Below, piece after piece: positions 1 through 7,907 of a stretch of 64,000 nt of DNA. Positions within the stretch are counted from its first letter, which is position 1. The number at the start of each line of letters is the position of its first letter. A program made the translations under genes and the position numbers. This DNA comes from Adlercreutzia muris (GTDB lineage: Bacteria; Actinomycetota; Coriobacteriia; Coriobacteriales; Eggerthellaceae): the NCBI RefSeq assembly GCF_008831045.1, contig NZ_WAJS01000013.1:1-64000 (forward strand), read 5' to 3'. The notes under the pieces were generated by a model. It was not told the origin of the DNA, made no database searches, and worked only from the letters and a program-made list of their open reading frames with translations.

Positions 1-1434
1 TCTCGGCCGGGGTGGGGTCCGTAAGGGGGCGGGCGTGGGCCGTGGCGCGCGCCGCGGCGTCCTCGTCCAGGTCGAGGCCGGCGGCCAGGGCCGCGATGAG
101 CGAGTCGCCCTCAAGGCCGGCCGCATTGCCGCCGCCTATGGCAAGGGGCGCGCCCTGCTCGCCTCCGCAAGGCCCATGCCCTGGGCTGTGGCGGCCGTGC
201 GCAGGTCGGCGAAGGCGGCGCTGTTGGCCAGGTAGTCGCCGAAGCCGCACCAGCAGCGCCAGGCCAGGGCGTCGCGCGGGTCGGCGACCAGGGCCAGGGC
301 CGTGAGCAGTCGGGCCGCAGCGCAGCGATCCAGGTCGCGGTAGTCGCCCACGGCCACGCGGCCCTCCACGGGCGAGCTTGCGACAATGCCGCGCTCTCGC
401 AGGGCGCCGACGATCTGCCGGCTCCAGGCCGGGTGGAAGGCGAGCACGTGCACGGCCCCGGGCGCGGTGCCCGCAGCCAGGGCCGCTTCCACGGCATCGG
501 CCACGGCCGCCATTTCGGCTGCGGGGCTCTCCGTCGCCAGGGCCGTGAAGGAAGCCCGGGCCGCCGCCTCGTCAACGGCGGGAACCTCCTCGTCGGGAAG
601 GGCCTCGGCCCGCAGGCGGCCAGCGGCGACCGCGGCGGCGGCACAGCGGTGGCTCTCCGTGAGCGTGATGCGCTCGCAAGCCCCATTGGCCTGGGTGAAC
701 TCGCCGATGCCCTCGGCGTAGGGATAGCTGTCGAACACCTCGGTGCAGGCGGCGGCATCGGCGGCCACGGCCACGGTGTCGCGGGCCAGCAGGTTCGCCA
801 GGTGCTGGGAGGCGCGGGAGAGCATCTGGTAGTCGTCCACGACCACGTGGCGGCGGCCGGCGGCGGCCAGGGTCGCCTCGTCGGCCAGCAGGAAACGCAC
901 GGCCATGGCCGCGGCTTCCGGCTCCAGCACGGCCCCCGTGGCGTCCAGCACAGCCTTCAGCAGGGCGTGCACGTCGGCCTCCTCGCCGGGGATGAGCCAG
1001 TCGCCGTTGCCGTCGGCGTCTTCCACCAGCTCGGTCCAGCTGCGGTAGAAGAACTTCAGCATCTCCTTGAGGCGACGGTTCTTCAGGCCGCTCACCTTCA
1101 TGTCCTCCATGATGAAGCCCATCTCCAGCGGCGTGGCGATGCGCCCGGTCCGTCCGCTGAAGGCCCGGCCGGCCTCGCAGGACAGCAGGTCGGTGGCGAC
1201 GAAGCGCGGGCAGGTGACCGTGATGTCCCGGGCGGCCGTGCCGCAGGTTTCGCCCAGGCACCGCTCTAGGGTGCGGGCCGCATCGGGGGTGGCGGCCAGC
1301 ACCAGCACGTCGTGGGGCGCGGCACCCGCCTCCAGCAGGGTGGCGATGTGCTCGATGAGCCACGTGGTCTTTCCGCAGCCCGTCGCTCCCTCGACCAGTA
1401 TGGCGCGGGGGGTGGGGGCAAGTTCGATGGCCAT
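1..1434 (-). pseudogene. UvrD/Rep-like superfamily 1 helicase, truncated by window edge and frameshifted
   Basis: The product resembles superfamily 1 ATP-dependent helicases of the UvrD/PcrA/Rep type. A Walker A loop (GATGCGKTTWL, residues ~13-23) lies near the N-terminus. A Walker B-like VVVDDYQML segment and an ITLTESHRC segment, matching the family's DExQ and NYRS motifs, follow. The start is the ATG at 1434 behind a purine-rich AGAGGAAACC site; an upstream in-frame extension is low-complexity and not credible. The reading frame stops at 136-138, yet clear coding continues without interruption to the window edge in the next frame (AIGGGNAAGLEGD and onward), and reading across needs one extra base near 156-163. 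So the gene is frameshifted, by mutation or sequencing error. The rest lies beyond position 1. It is the last gene on this strand after the NapH-like gene and may be unrelated to it. Confidence 0.7.
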
Positions 1435-1676
1435 GGTTTCCTCTCTCTCGCACGCGCGGATCTCCGCGCATTTCGTGTCTTTCCCGGGGAAGAAGCAGGG
1501 GTGCTTGCTCCCCGGGAAAGACCGCTCGCGAACGGTCTTTCCCGAAAGGGGAGGGCGGCCGGCCGGGCCTGCGGAAGCAGGGCGATCCGTCGAGGAGCCG
1601 GCTCGTCCTGCTCTGGGCGCGAAGCCGGCTGCCAGGAGGGGGCGTCTCTCCAGGCGCAGGTCGGCCGCCGAGGGGG

Positions 1677-2708
1677 CTAGGAAGCGGCCACGGTGTCCTC
1701 GTCTTCCACGACGACGGTCGCCGGTGCCATGGCCTTCTTCGGCAAAAACGGCATGGTGATGGCCCGGGTGGGGCAGGCTTCCACGCAGGCGCGGCACTTG
1801 GTGCACTCCGAGAAGCTCATGCCCGCTTCGGGATGGCGCACGTTGATGCCCTGGGGGCACACGGCGGCGCACACCTCGCAGGAGGCGCCCTGGGCGCTCT
1901 CGCGGCACTTGGCGTCATCGACGGTGGGCACGAAGGTGCGGTTGGCCTTGCCCAAGAGGCTCATGAACGCGCTGATGGGGCAGAACGTGCTGCACCACTT
2001 GCGGAAGAACACCACTTCGGCCGCAAGGAGCGCCGGCACGAGGATGACGCCCCAGGCCACGTCGCCGAAGGCGAACAGGCGCATGACCAGCACGATGGTG
2101 GCGAAGGTGAGCCCGATGGGGCAGATGAGGCAGAACACGGGGAAGCCGAACACGGCCGCCGATACCAGCGAGCCGCCGAGGATAACGTGGCGGGAATCGA
2201 GCCTCGCCCGCTTCTCGGCGCAGGAGGAGCAGCCGCCGGCGCAGCCCTTAAGCGCACGCTCCTCTTCGGCGGTGAGCGGTGCGGCCTCGTGGACGGCCTC
2301 GACGGCTCCCTCGGCGGACCCGTCGGTGCTCTTCACGGTCACCGTGGCCTTCACCAGCGGATTCTCGTTGGCAGGCAGCACGCCGGTGCCGGTCATGTCG
2401 GTGTTCGAGGTCTTCTTCGAGAAGACACCGCGGATCTTCGACACCACGGGCACGGGGCAGATCCAGCCGCAGAAGGCGCGGGCCAACAGCAGGATGAGGG
2501 CGATGGCGATGACCACGGATACGACCGCCCGGGGAATCATGGTCTTGGTGGCGATCATGGTCATGAGCGCGCCCAAGGGGCACAACAGCGAGATGTCTTG
2601 CCAGCCGATGGCCGACAGGGTGCCCACGCCCACATGGGTGGCGAAGCCCACGGCGATGACGCCGATGACGGCGAGGGGAATGATGGTGCGGAGTCGCTTG
2701 GTATTCAC
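1677..2708 (-). CDS. NapH-like membrane ferredoxin, quinol dehydrogenase component
   Basis: A 343-residue polytopic membrane iron-sulfur protein of the NapH/NosR type. Members of this family take electrons from the quinol pool and pass them to periplasmic or exported reductases through a NapG-like partner. Hydrophobic segments lie near residues 8-27 and 61-79, with two more in the second half. Paired cysteine motifs typical of NapH are visible (FCGWICP at 79-85, then FCLICP and WCSTFCP). The C-terminus carries ferredoxin cysteines (CEVCAAVCPQG and CTKCRACVEACP from ~302). The start is GTG with an AAGGAGG site, 12 bp after the NapG-like stop, so the two are co-translated. It closes a four-gene minus-strand operon. 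No catalytic subunit is adjacent, so the final acceptor enzyme is unknown. Confidence 0.88.
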   Translation of the reverse strand: MNTKRLRTIIPLAVIGVIAVGFATHVGVGTLSAIGWQDISLLCPLGALMTMIATKTMIPRAVVSVVIAIALILLLARAFCGWICPVPVVSKIRGVFSKKTSNTDMTGTGVLPANENPLVKATVTVKSTDGSAEGAVEAVHEAAPLTAEEERALKGCAGGCSSCAEKRARLDSRHVILGGSLVSAAVFGFPVFCLICPIGLTFATIVLVMRLFAFGDVAWGVILVPALLAAEVVFFRKWCSTFCPISAFMSLLGKANRTFVPTVDDAKCRESAQGASCEVCAAVCPQGINVRHPEAGMSFSECTKCRACVEACPTRAITMPFLPKKAMAPATVVVEDEDTVAAS

Positions 2709-2720
2709 GCGCGGGCCTCC

Positions 2721-3377
2721 TTAAGCCTCGAGGGGACGGACGACGATGGCGCGCTCGGTGGCGCCGGCGGAGATGGAGCCGTTCTGCAGCGAGGCGCACA
2801 CGCTCTCGCAGGCGCCGCAGCCGTTGCACGCATCGTTCAGCACGTAGGGGCGGTTGTTCTCGTCCAGGGCCATGGCCTCGTACTCGCAGGCGTCGTAGCA
2901 GAAGCGGCAGCCGATGAGGCGGTAGGCCAGGCACAGGTCCTGGTTCAGCTCGGCCAGGCCCAAAATGCCGGTCTCGGGGGTGGATCCGGTCTTCAGCGCC
3001 TCGGTGGGGCACGATGCCACGCACAGCGGGGTGCCGCCGTTCTCCTCGGTGCACCAGTCGCACCAGTTCGCGCTGAAGTCCATGACGGGGGTGCGCATGT
3101 TCAGGATGCCGTCTTCCAGATGGGCCGGGGCGATGACGCCGCGGGGGCACACCTCGTAGCACTTCTCGCAGCGGATGCAGGCCGACACGAGGGCGTCCTC
3201 GTCCTGGCCTCCGGGCGGGCGCACGAGCGGGGCGCTGCCGGCGTAGCGCACGGCCCCCAGCCCCAGAAGCGCCGCGGTGCCCCCGAGCCCCACGCACAGG
3301 GCGCGGCGCGTGATGACGGGCCGCTGCTCCTTCTTCGGCTGGGCCGCGTCGGGAACCTTCTCCTCCAGTTCAGCCAT
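2721..3377 (-). CDS. NapG/MauM-type exported ferredoxin
   Basis: A 218-residue protein with a twin-arginine start (TRRALCVGLGG near residue 23) followed by a hydrophobic stretch, then four cysteine clusters: CIRCEKCYEVCP, CDWCTEENGG...CVASCP, CRFCYDACEYE and CNGCGACESVC. These bind up to four 4Fe-4S clusters. This is the build of NapG/MauM proteins, which hand electrons from NapH to a terminal reductase on the outer face of the membrane. The start ATG at 3377 is chosen for its GAGGAAGAGGAAACC leader; an in-frame ATG 21 bp upstream is possible. It is followed at 12 bp by the NapH-like gene, and the TorD chaperone gene precedes it by 117 bp. Confidence 0.85.
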   Translation of the reverse strand: MAELEEKVPDAAQPKKEQRPVITRRALCVGLGGTAALLGLGAVRYAGSAPLVRPPGGQDEDALVSACIRCEKCYEVCPRGVIAPAHLEDGILNMRTPVMDFSANWCDWCTEENGGTPLCVASCPTEALKTGSTPETGILGLAELNQDLCLAYRLIGCRFCYDACEYEAMALDENNRPYVLNDACNGCGACESVCASLQNGSISAGATERAIVVRPLEA

Positions 3378-3494
3378 GGTTTCCTCTTCCTCTCTCATTC
3401 GCCCTTGGGGTTGCAGTACTCGGTCGGTGTCGACCGATGGGATGGCGGTGCGCGGCCACCGGGTGCCTCGGCGGCCTCCCATGTGCCGGCGCGC

Positions 3495-4244
3495 CTACTC
3501 GGCTTCCTCCGCGCCGGCGGCGTCGGTGACAGCTTCGGCCTCGTCGCCGAAGATCTCATCGAAGAATTCCTGCTCCACCTGGATGAAGCCGTCGGTGAGA
3601 CTCGCGAGGCCCCGGTACAGGCCGCACTGGGCGAAGCGGCGCAAATCGGCGGTCATGAGCGGCACCCAGCTGGCCAGATGATCCTCCAAAAAGTTGCGCT
3701 GGGTGGCCAGCAGGCGCTCCGCCTCGTCCTCGTTGCCGGCCTCGGCCGCCGCCACGATGCGGTCGCCGAGCACGGCCATGAACTCCAGCTCCAGGGCCAG
3801 GTGATCCTCGGATTCCTTCCAGGTGGGCAGCTTGTCGAGGCCCTCGCTGCGGTACACGGCGAGCACCTCGTCGCGGGCCTCCTGCATCATGAGGCGCTTG
3901 GGGGAGGTGTACACCGACTCGAAGGGATAGGCGGCGGAGTAGGCGTCGATGCCGTGGCCGATGAAGGCGCGCACGTAGTCGACGGCCAGATCGGTGATGG
4001 CGTGGGCGTCGGCCCCGGACAGGTAGGCGGCGATGGTGCGGTAGCCGGTGTCCACGGCGGTGTTGCCCGTGGCGGCCGGGAAGCGCATGGCCTTCAGCTC
4101 GGCCAGGAACTCCTCGTCCACTTCCACCCGGTACAGGCGGGCCAGCAGGCGGTAGACGGCACAGCGCTGGGTCGTGAGCTCGGCCAGGGCTGCCAGGTCG
4201 GCGGCCTCCTCGGCGGCAAGGTCGGTGGTAACGGTATCGGTCAT
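3495..4244 (-). CDS. TorD/DmsD-family molybdoenzyme chaperone
   Basis: A 249-residue, mostly helical cytoplasmic protein. It carries the TorD-family pattern: an N-terminal RLLARLYR helix, the YPFESVYTSPKRLMMQEARDEV segment around the middle (the family's exposed Y..E.S.Y element), and a C-terminal DHLASWVPLMTADL segment matching the family's EHL..W...F stretch. Such chaperones bind the Tat signal of an apo-molybdoenzyme and hold back export until the molybdopterin cofactor is inserted. The ATG at 4244 has a GAGGAGATTCCC leader. A second, different TorD-like gene serves the molybdoenzyme at 33.7 kb. Here the client enzyme is not encoded nearby, which is odd for this family. Confidence 0.82.
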   Translation of the reverse strand: MTDTVTTDLAAEEAADLAALAELTTQRCAVYRLLARLYRVEVDEEFLAELKAMRFPAATGNTAVDTGYRTIAAYLSGADAHAITDLAVDYVRAFIGHGIDAYSAAYPFESVYTSPKRLMMQEARDEVLAVYRSEGLDKLPTWKESEDHLALELEFMAVLGDRIVAAAEAGNEDEAERLLATQRNFLEDHLASWVPLMTADLRRFAQCGLYRGLASLTDGFIQVEQEFFDEIFGDEAEAVTDAAGAEEAE

Positions 4245-4350
4245 GGGAATCTCCTCTGTGTCGGGGAAGGCGAGGAAACCTCGTCCATTCCAGTGGTTCC
4301 AGGGGGTGCGGGGCCGCGATGGCGCCCGTCCGGTCCCGCAGTCCGGGCGG

Positions 4351-5202
4351 CTACTGGCCGTCGGCTGCGGGCGCGTCGCCGGCGGCTTTGGCCTCGGCGG
4401 CCTGGGCCGCCACGAGATCGGCCACCAGGCGCTGGCCCTCCTGGCCGACCGCGGTGATGCGCCAGCTCTTGTCGCGCCATTCCACGGCATCGCAGCGCTC
4501 CAGCTTGTCGACGAAGTGGGGAGCGTACAGGCGCGGGCTCTTCAGCAGCTCGTCGTTGTCCACGGCATCGTTGATGGTCGGGATGGTGGCGCCGCCCTCC
4601 TGGGCGGTCAGGTTCAGGATGCGCTCGTAGATGGTGGCGTAGCGCGCATCCTCGTTCAGCAAGTCGGTCAGACGGGCCAGGGGCGCATCGGCCTCGGCAT
4701 GGGCCATCCCCTCGGCGGTGGCCACCCAATGCACGGCCGGGGCCTCGGCGGCCTCGTAGTAGGACACGCCGTCCACTTCCACGAGCACCGGCTCCGGATC
4801 GCCCTCGGGGTAGGGCTCGCCGTCGGCGGTCACGCGCGTAAGGCCGCCGGCCCGCTCGAGCAGATTGGCCAGGCTCGCGGGGGTGTACACGGAGAAATTG
4901 TCGGCCTGCAGGCGATTCACCTCGGCGTCCAGGGCGTCGGCGGTCTGGGGGGTGGCGCAGAAGGTCAGCATGCCCATGAGCGTCTTGCGTCGCGGGGCCA
5001 TGGACTGGAACAGGTCGGCGATGCGCTCGGCGGCCGGGCGCGTGTCCACTTTGGGGGCCGGCTCGTCGGTGTGGGGCGTGCCCAGGTAGCCTTCGGTTAC
5101 CGCCTCGGCATCCTCTTCGACCTCATCGTCGAAAGCGCCCAAGGGGTCGAAGCCCACAGAATCGTCCAGTGCCAGATCGAGAAACGAGGAATGGTCTTTC
5201 AT
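4351..5202 (-). CDS. conserved protein of unknown function leading a NapGH/TorD operon
   Basis: I do not recognise a named family. The 283-residue protein is soluble and has an acidic N-terminal third. Its C-terminal half (TIYERILNLTAQ through WRITAVGQEGQRLVADL) looks like a winged-helix fold, suggesting a DNA-binding or protein-docking role; this is inference. The ATG at 5202 is preceded by AAAGGGCGG. It is the first gene after the promoter at 5330-5359 and is followed by the TorD, NapG and NapH-like genes on the same strand, so it probably acts in assembly or control of that respiratory module. Confidence 0.7.
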   Translation of the reverse strand: MKDHSSFLDLALDDSVGFDPLGAFDDEVEEDAEAVTEGYLGTPHTDEPAPKVDTRPAAERIADLFQSMAPRRKTLMGMLTFCATPQTADALDAEVNRLQADNFSVYTPASLANLLERAGGLTRVTADGEPYPEGDPEPVLVEVDGVSYYEAAEAPAVHWVATAEGMAHAEADAPLARLTDLLNEDARYATIYERILNLTAQEGGATIPTINDAVDNDELLKSPRLYAPHFVDKLERCDAVEWRDKSWRITAVGQEGQRLVADLVAAQAAEAKAAGDAPAADGQ

Positions 5203-5277
5203 ATCATCCGCCCTTTGAACAAATGCTTGCATTCCGCTCTCGCGCGCAGCGAGAGATGAACCTCGCCCCCGAGGTTC
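5203..5277 (-). promoter_or_regulatory. 5' leader with two adjacent stem-loops
   Basis: Between the promoter and the first gene of the NapGH/TorD operon the leader can form two tight hairpins. One is CTCTCGC/GCGAGAG at 5237-5255 with a 5-nt loop. The other is GAACCTCG/CGAGGTTC at 5258-5277 with a 4-nt loop. They sit about 35 nt before the start codon, so they could act on translation, mRNA stability or protein binding. There is no T-run, so they are not a simple terminator. The regulatory role is inferred only from position. Confidence 0.45.
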
Positions 5278-5329
5278 CACTTTTGCAAACATTGTCCGTC
5301 TGAGAATTCAGGCGGTATCCCCACGCCGC

Positions 5330-5359
5330 ATCATAGGTCAGCGCCCCCGAATCCGTCAA
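5330..5359 (-). promoter_or_regulatory. sigma-70-type promoter for the NapGH/TorD operon
   Basis: On the minus strand TTGACG (-35, 5354-5359) and TATGAT (-10, 5330-5335) are separated by 18 bp. This is a close match to the housekeeping consensus, placing a start near 5323 and a leader of about 120 nt ahead of the gene at 5202. The surrounding stretch 5203-5539 holds no gene that I can support. Confidence 0.6.
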
Positions 5360-5539
5360 GGGGCAATTCTGACCGTGCCTATCATCCTTGGGCGGGGCAG
5401 GGCTTGGGCGGAGCTTGGTGGGAGCCGCCATCTCTGCATGGAGCGACAAGCCCGGGCTCGCGGGACAAAAGGCGACGGGGCCGGGGCGCTGGTCATGCTG
5501 GCCTTTCTTTTGCCGGCCTTGCGGAAGGCGGCGCCCCGC

Positions 5540-6427
5540 CTAGGCTCCGTAACGCTCGGCCACCCAGCGCTCCGTCACTTCCGCGAAGGCCCGGGTGGCC
5601 GCTGAGGCGGTGTCCCAGGAGCGCACGGCCAAGTAGATCTCCCGGGCGCAAGGGCACTCGGGCGGCAGCACCGCCAAGGGGAACAGGGGTCTTGCAAGGA
5701 TGAGGCTCGGCAGCACGGAGAAGCCTAGGCCGGCGCTGACCATGGACATGACGGCGTAGTCCGAATCCACGGTGAACCGCACGTTGGGAGTCACACCGTT
5801 GGCTTCGAAGAGCGCTTCCATCTCCGAGGGCCGCGCGTTGCCCTGGAGCTGGACGTAAGGCTCGCTTTCCAGGGCCTCAGTGGGGAAGGTGTCGGCCCCG
5901 GCCAGGGGATGGTCGGGCGGCAGCACCACGAGCAGGGGGTCGGTGTGCAGGGGCACCGCATCCAGGGAGCGTCGCTCGGGGGCCACGGAGAAGGCGCAGT
6001 CGGCCCGACCCTCCCAGGTGGCCTCTACCAGCTCTTCCTCGTCGTCGATGCACAGCAGCTTCAGGTCGATCTTGGGATACTGGGTGAGGAAGGCCTTGGC
6101 GATCTGCGGGAACCACTCGATGGCGGCGCTCGTGAAGGCCCCCACGCGCACGAGGCCCCCCTCCCGGTGGCTCAGTTCGCGCACGCGGGTGGCCAAGGCA
6201 TGCTCGTCGGCGTTGATCGCTTGCACAAGACCGAGCACTTCGCGGCCCTCGGTGGTGAGGTGCACGCCGCCGTACTCGCGCAGGAACAGCGTGAGCCCCA
6301 GCTCCTGTTCCAGGGCGTTCACCAAATAGCTGATTCCGGCCTGGGTATAGCCTAATTCCGCAGCGGCTCCCTTGAAGCTGCCGCAGCGGGCGGCGGCCAG
6401 GAACGCATCGTAGCGTTGATTGGCCAT
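5540..6427 (-). CDS. LysR-family transcriptional regulator
   Basis: A 295-residue LysR-type regulator. The N-terminal winged helix-turn-helix shows the usual pattern (FLAAARCGSFKGAAAELGYT then QAGISYLVNALEQELGLTLF, residues 8-47). A type 2 periplasmic-binding-like effector domain follows. The ATG at 6427 has a GGGAGGA site 5 nt upstream; the longer upstream extension has none. It is divergent from the EamA transporter gene at 6655, the classic LysR arrangement, and a 6-6 bp palindrome lies between them. Inference: it controls the transporter in response to that transporter's substrate. The ligand is unknown. Confidence 0.9.
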   Translation of the reverse strand: MANQRYDAFLAAARCGSFKGAAAELGYTQAGISYLVNALEQELGLTLFLREYGGVHLTTEGREVLGLVQAINADEHALATRVRELSHREGGLVRVGAFTSAAIEWFPQIAKAFLTQYPKIDLKLLCIDDEEELVEATWEGRADCAFSVAPERRSLDAVPLHTDPLLVVLPPDHPLAGADTFPTEALESEPYVQLQGNARPSEMEALFEANGVTPNVRFTVDSDYAVMSMVSAGLGFSVLPSLILARPLFPLAVLPPECPCAREIYLAVRSWDTASAATRAFAEVTERWVAERYGA

Positions 6428-6470
6428 AGGAATCCTCCCTTTCGTTGTGCGCTTGCATAAGTATAAGACT

Positions 6471-6492
6471 TTCTTGAAATGTTTTACAAGAA
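6471..6492. promoter_or_regulatory. palindromic operator between lysR-type gene and transporter gene
   Basis: TTCTTG (6471-6476) and CAAGAA (6487-6492) form a perfect inverted repeat around a 10-bp AT-rich spacer, in the 227-bp divergent intergenic region. The size and the outer T..A spacing fit the dyad bound by LysR-type regulators. It lies 44 bp from the regulator's start codon and 163 bp from the transporter's, consistent with autorepression plus activation. Confidence 0.55.
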
Positions 6493-6654
6493 TTCTCGTT
6501 TTACTTTTACTGCACGGGCGCGTACCATGGCAGCCGTTCCTCAATCAGACGAAACGAGGCTCCCGTCAGGGAGCTTGGCAATGTGCGCCCGCAAAGGGCC
6601 GCCCGTGCTGCGTCGCGGGTGCAATAGGGAAACAGAAAGCGAGGGGAGGATACT

Positions 6655-7791
6655 ATGGGTCGTTGGAAAGAGGCGCGGTGGCCCTATCTGGCCTTCGTGC
6701 TCATCGAGGTCGTCATCTTCGGATCGGGCAGCGCGGTGACGAAGTTCGCCTACGAGTCCATCTCGCCGCTGTGGTGCTTGGCTGTGCGCTTCGGTCTGGC
6801 CACGCTCGTGTTCGCCCTGTTCTTCGGCCGGCGCATGTACCGCCGTCTGCGCACGGCGCGGGTGCGGGCATGGCTGCCGGCGGCCTTAGGGATGGCCGTC
6901 TCCTACCTGTGCTGCAACGTGGCCCTCGATCTGACGACGGCCACCAACGTGGGCTTCCTCGTGGCGCTGCCCGTGGTGTTCGCCCCGTTGCTCTCGGCCG
7001 TTGTGGGGCGTACCCGCTATCCGCGGGCTCTCATTCCCTTCCAGGGGGCCGTGGCCGCGGGCCTCTACCTGCTGTGCAGCCAGGGCGGCAGCCTCTCGGT
7101 CGGCGCGGGCGAGCTGATGGCCCTTGGTTCCTCAGTGGCGCTCGCGGTGGCCCTGGTGTTCGGCAAGGAGGCCCTGGCCGAGCTGGATGCCGTCACAGTG
7201 GCCGGAACCCAGATCGCCGTGGCGTTCCTGCTCTGCCTCGGCTGCGCCATCGTCCTCGAGCCGCCGGTGAACCTGGCGGCGGTTCAGCCCGTGGCCTGGG
7301 GCATCATCCTGTTCCTGGCGCTGTTGTCCACCTGCCTCACGTTCTTCCTCCAGAGCGTGGCCCTCGACCGCCTCTCCTCTACCACGGTATCGCTGCTGCT
7401 CACGGGCGAGCCGGTGTTCACGGCCCTGTTCGCCTACTGGTGGCTGGGCGAGACGCTCTCGGTCACGGGCCTTGTTGGCGCGGTGCTCATCGTGGCCACG
7501 GTTATCGCCGCTACCTATGTGGACGGTCGCGCGGATGCCCCTGTCGCCCCCGCCGCCCCGGCGACTGCCGCTGCGCAGCGCACACCCTCGGCGGTTGCGG
7601 TCAGTGGCGGCACGATTGCCCCCGACGCGCTCGCGCCGGTATCCGTGCCGGCGGTCGCTGCGGTCCCTGGTCCGGCCGCACCACGGGTGGCCTTCGGCTT
7701 CCGTGCCGGTTCCCACTACGGGCGCCGTCTCGGTCTGGGATCGTGGGTGCTGGCCCGGACGGGACGCGGCGAGGATTCCCTGGCTGCCTAG
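6655..7791 (+). CDS. EamA/DMT-family membrane transporter with long C-terminal tail
   Basis: A drug/metabolite-transporter superfamily permease with ten predicted membrane helices in two EamA repeats (first from FVLIEVVIFGSGSAVTKFAY, second from GELMALGSSVALAVALVFGK). The second repeat ends with the typical LTGEPVFTALFAYWWLGE. The body ends near residue 290. The remaining ~88 residues form an Ala/Pro/Val-rich tail with no family counterpart that I know. The start ATG at 6655 has a GAGGGGAGG site. It faces the LysR-type gene across a shared intergenic region. The substrate cannot be read from sequence; amino acids or metabolites are usual. Confidence 0.87.
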   Translation: MGRWKEARWPYLAFVLIEVVIFGSGSAVTKFAYESISPLWCLAVRFGLATLVFALFFGRRMYRRLRTARVRAWLPAALGMAVSYLCCNVALDLTTATNVGFLVALPVVFAPLLSAVVGRTRYPRALIPFQGAVAAGLYLLCSQGGSLSVGAGELMALGSSVALAVALVFGKEALAELDAVTVAGTQIAVAFLLCLGCAIVLEPPVNLAAVQPVAWGIILFLALLSTCLTFFLQSVALDRLSSTTVSLLLTGEPVFTALFAYWWLGETLSVTGLVGAVLIVATVIAATYVDGRADAPVAPAAPATAAAQRTPSAVAVSGGTIAPDALAPVSVPAVAAVPGPAAPRVAFGFRAGSHYGRRLGLGSWVLARTGRGEDSLAA

Positions 7792-7866
7792 GGCCGGAAA
7801 CGGCGACCATTGATATTCCCGGGCTTCCCGCGCTCCGGCAGGTGCGGCCCTGGCCGTCTGCATTCC

Positions 7867-7905
7867 AAGGGCCCCGGCGCGAGATCGGACGCGCTCGGGG
7901 CCCTT
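7867..7905. terminator. bidirectional hairpin between convergent genes
   Basis: A long GC-rich stem, AAGGGCCCCG paired with CGGGGCCCTT with inner CGCG/CGCG pairs, sits between the ends of the EamA gene and the convergent pentapeptide-repeat gene. Its right edge overlaps the stop of the latter. No strong T-run is present, but position and stability suit a shared terminator. Confidence 0.5.
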
Positions 7906-7907
7906 CC

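Noticed and set aside
1435-1908. N-terminal extension of the helicase ORF
   Set aside because: Overlaps the NapH-like gene in another frame and reads as Arg-rich noise; the ATG at 1434 has a ribosome binding site and the Walker A follows shortly.
1833-4457. 874-residue plus-strand ORF across the NapH/NapG/TorD genes
   Set aside because: Antisense shadow of real minus-strand genes; low-complexity translation.
5237-5277. Moco riboswitch
   Set aside because: Only two simple hairpins are visible; the multi-stem fold and conserved bases of that riboswitch are not recognisable.
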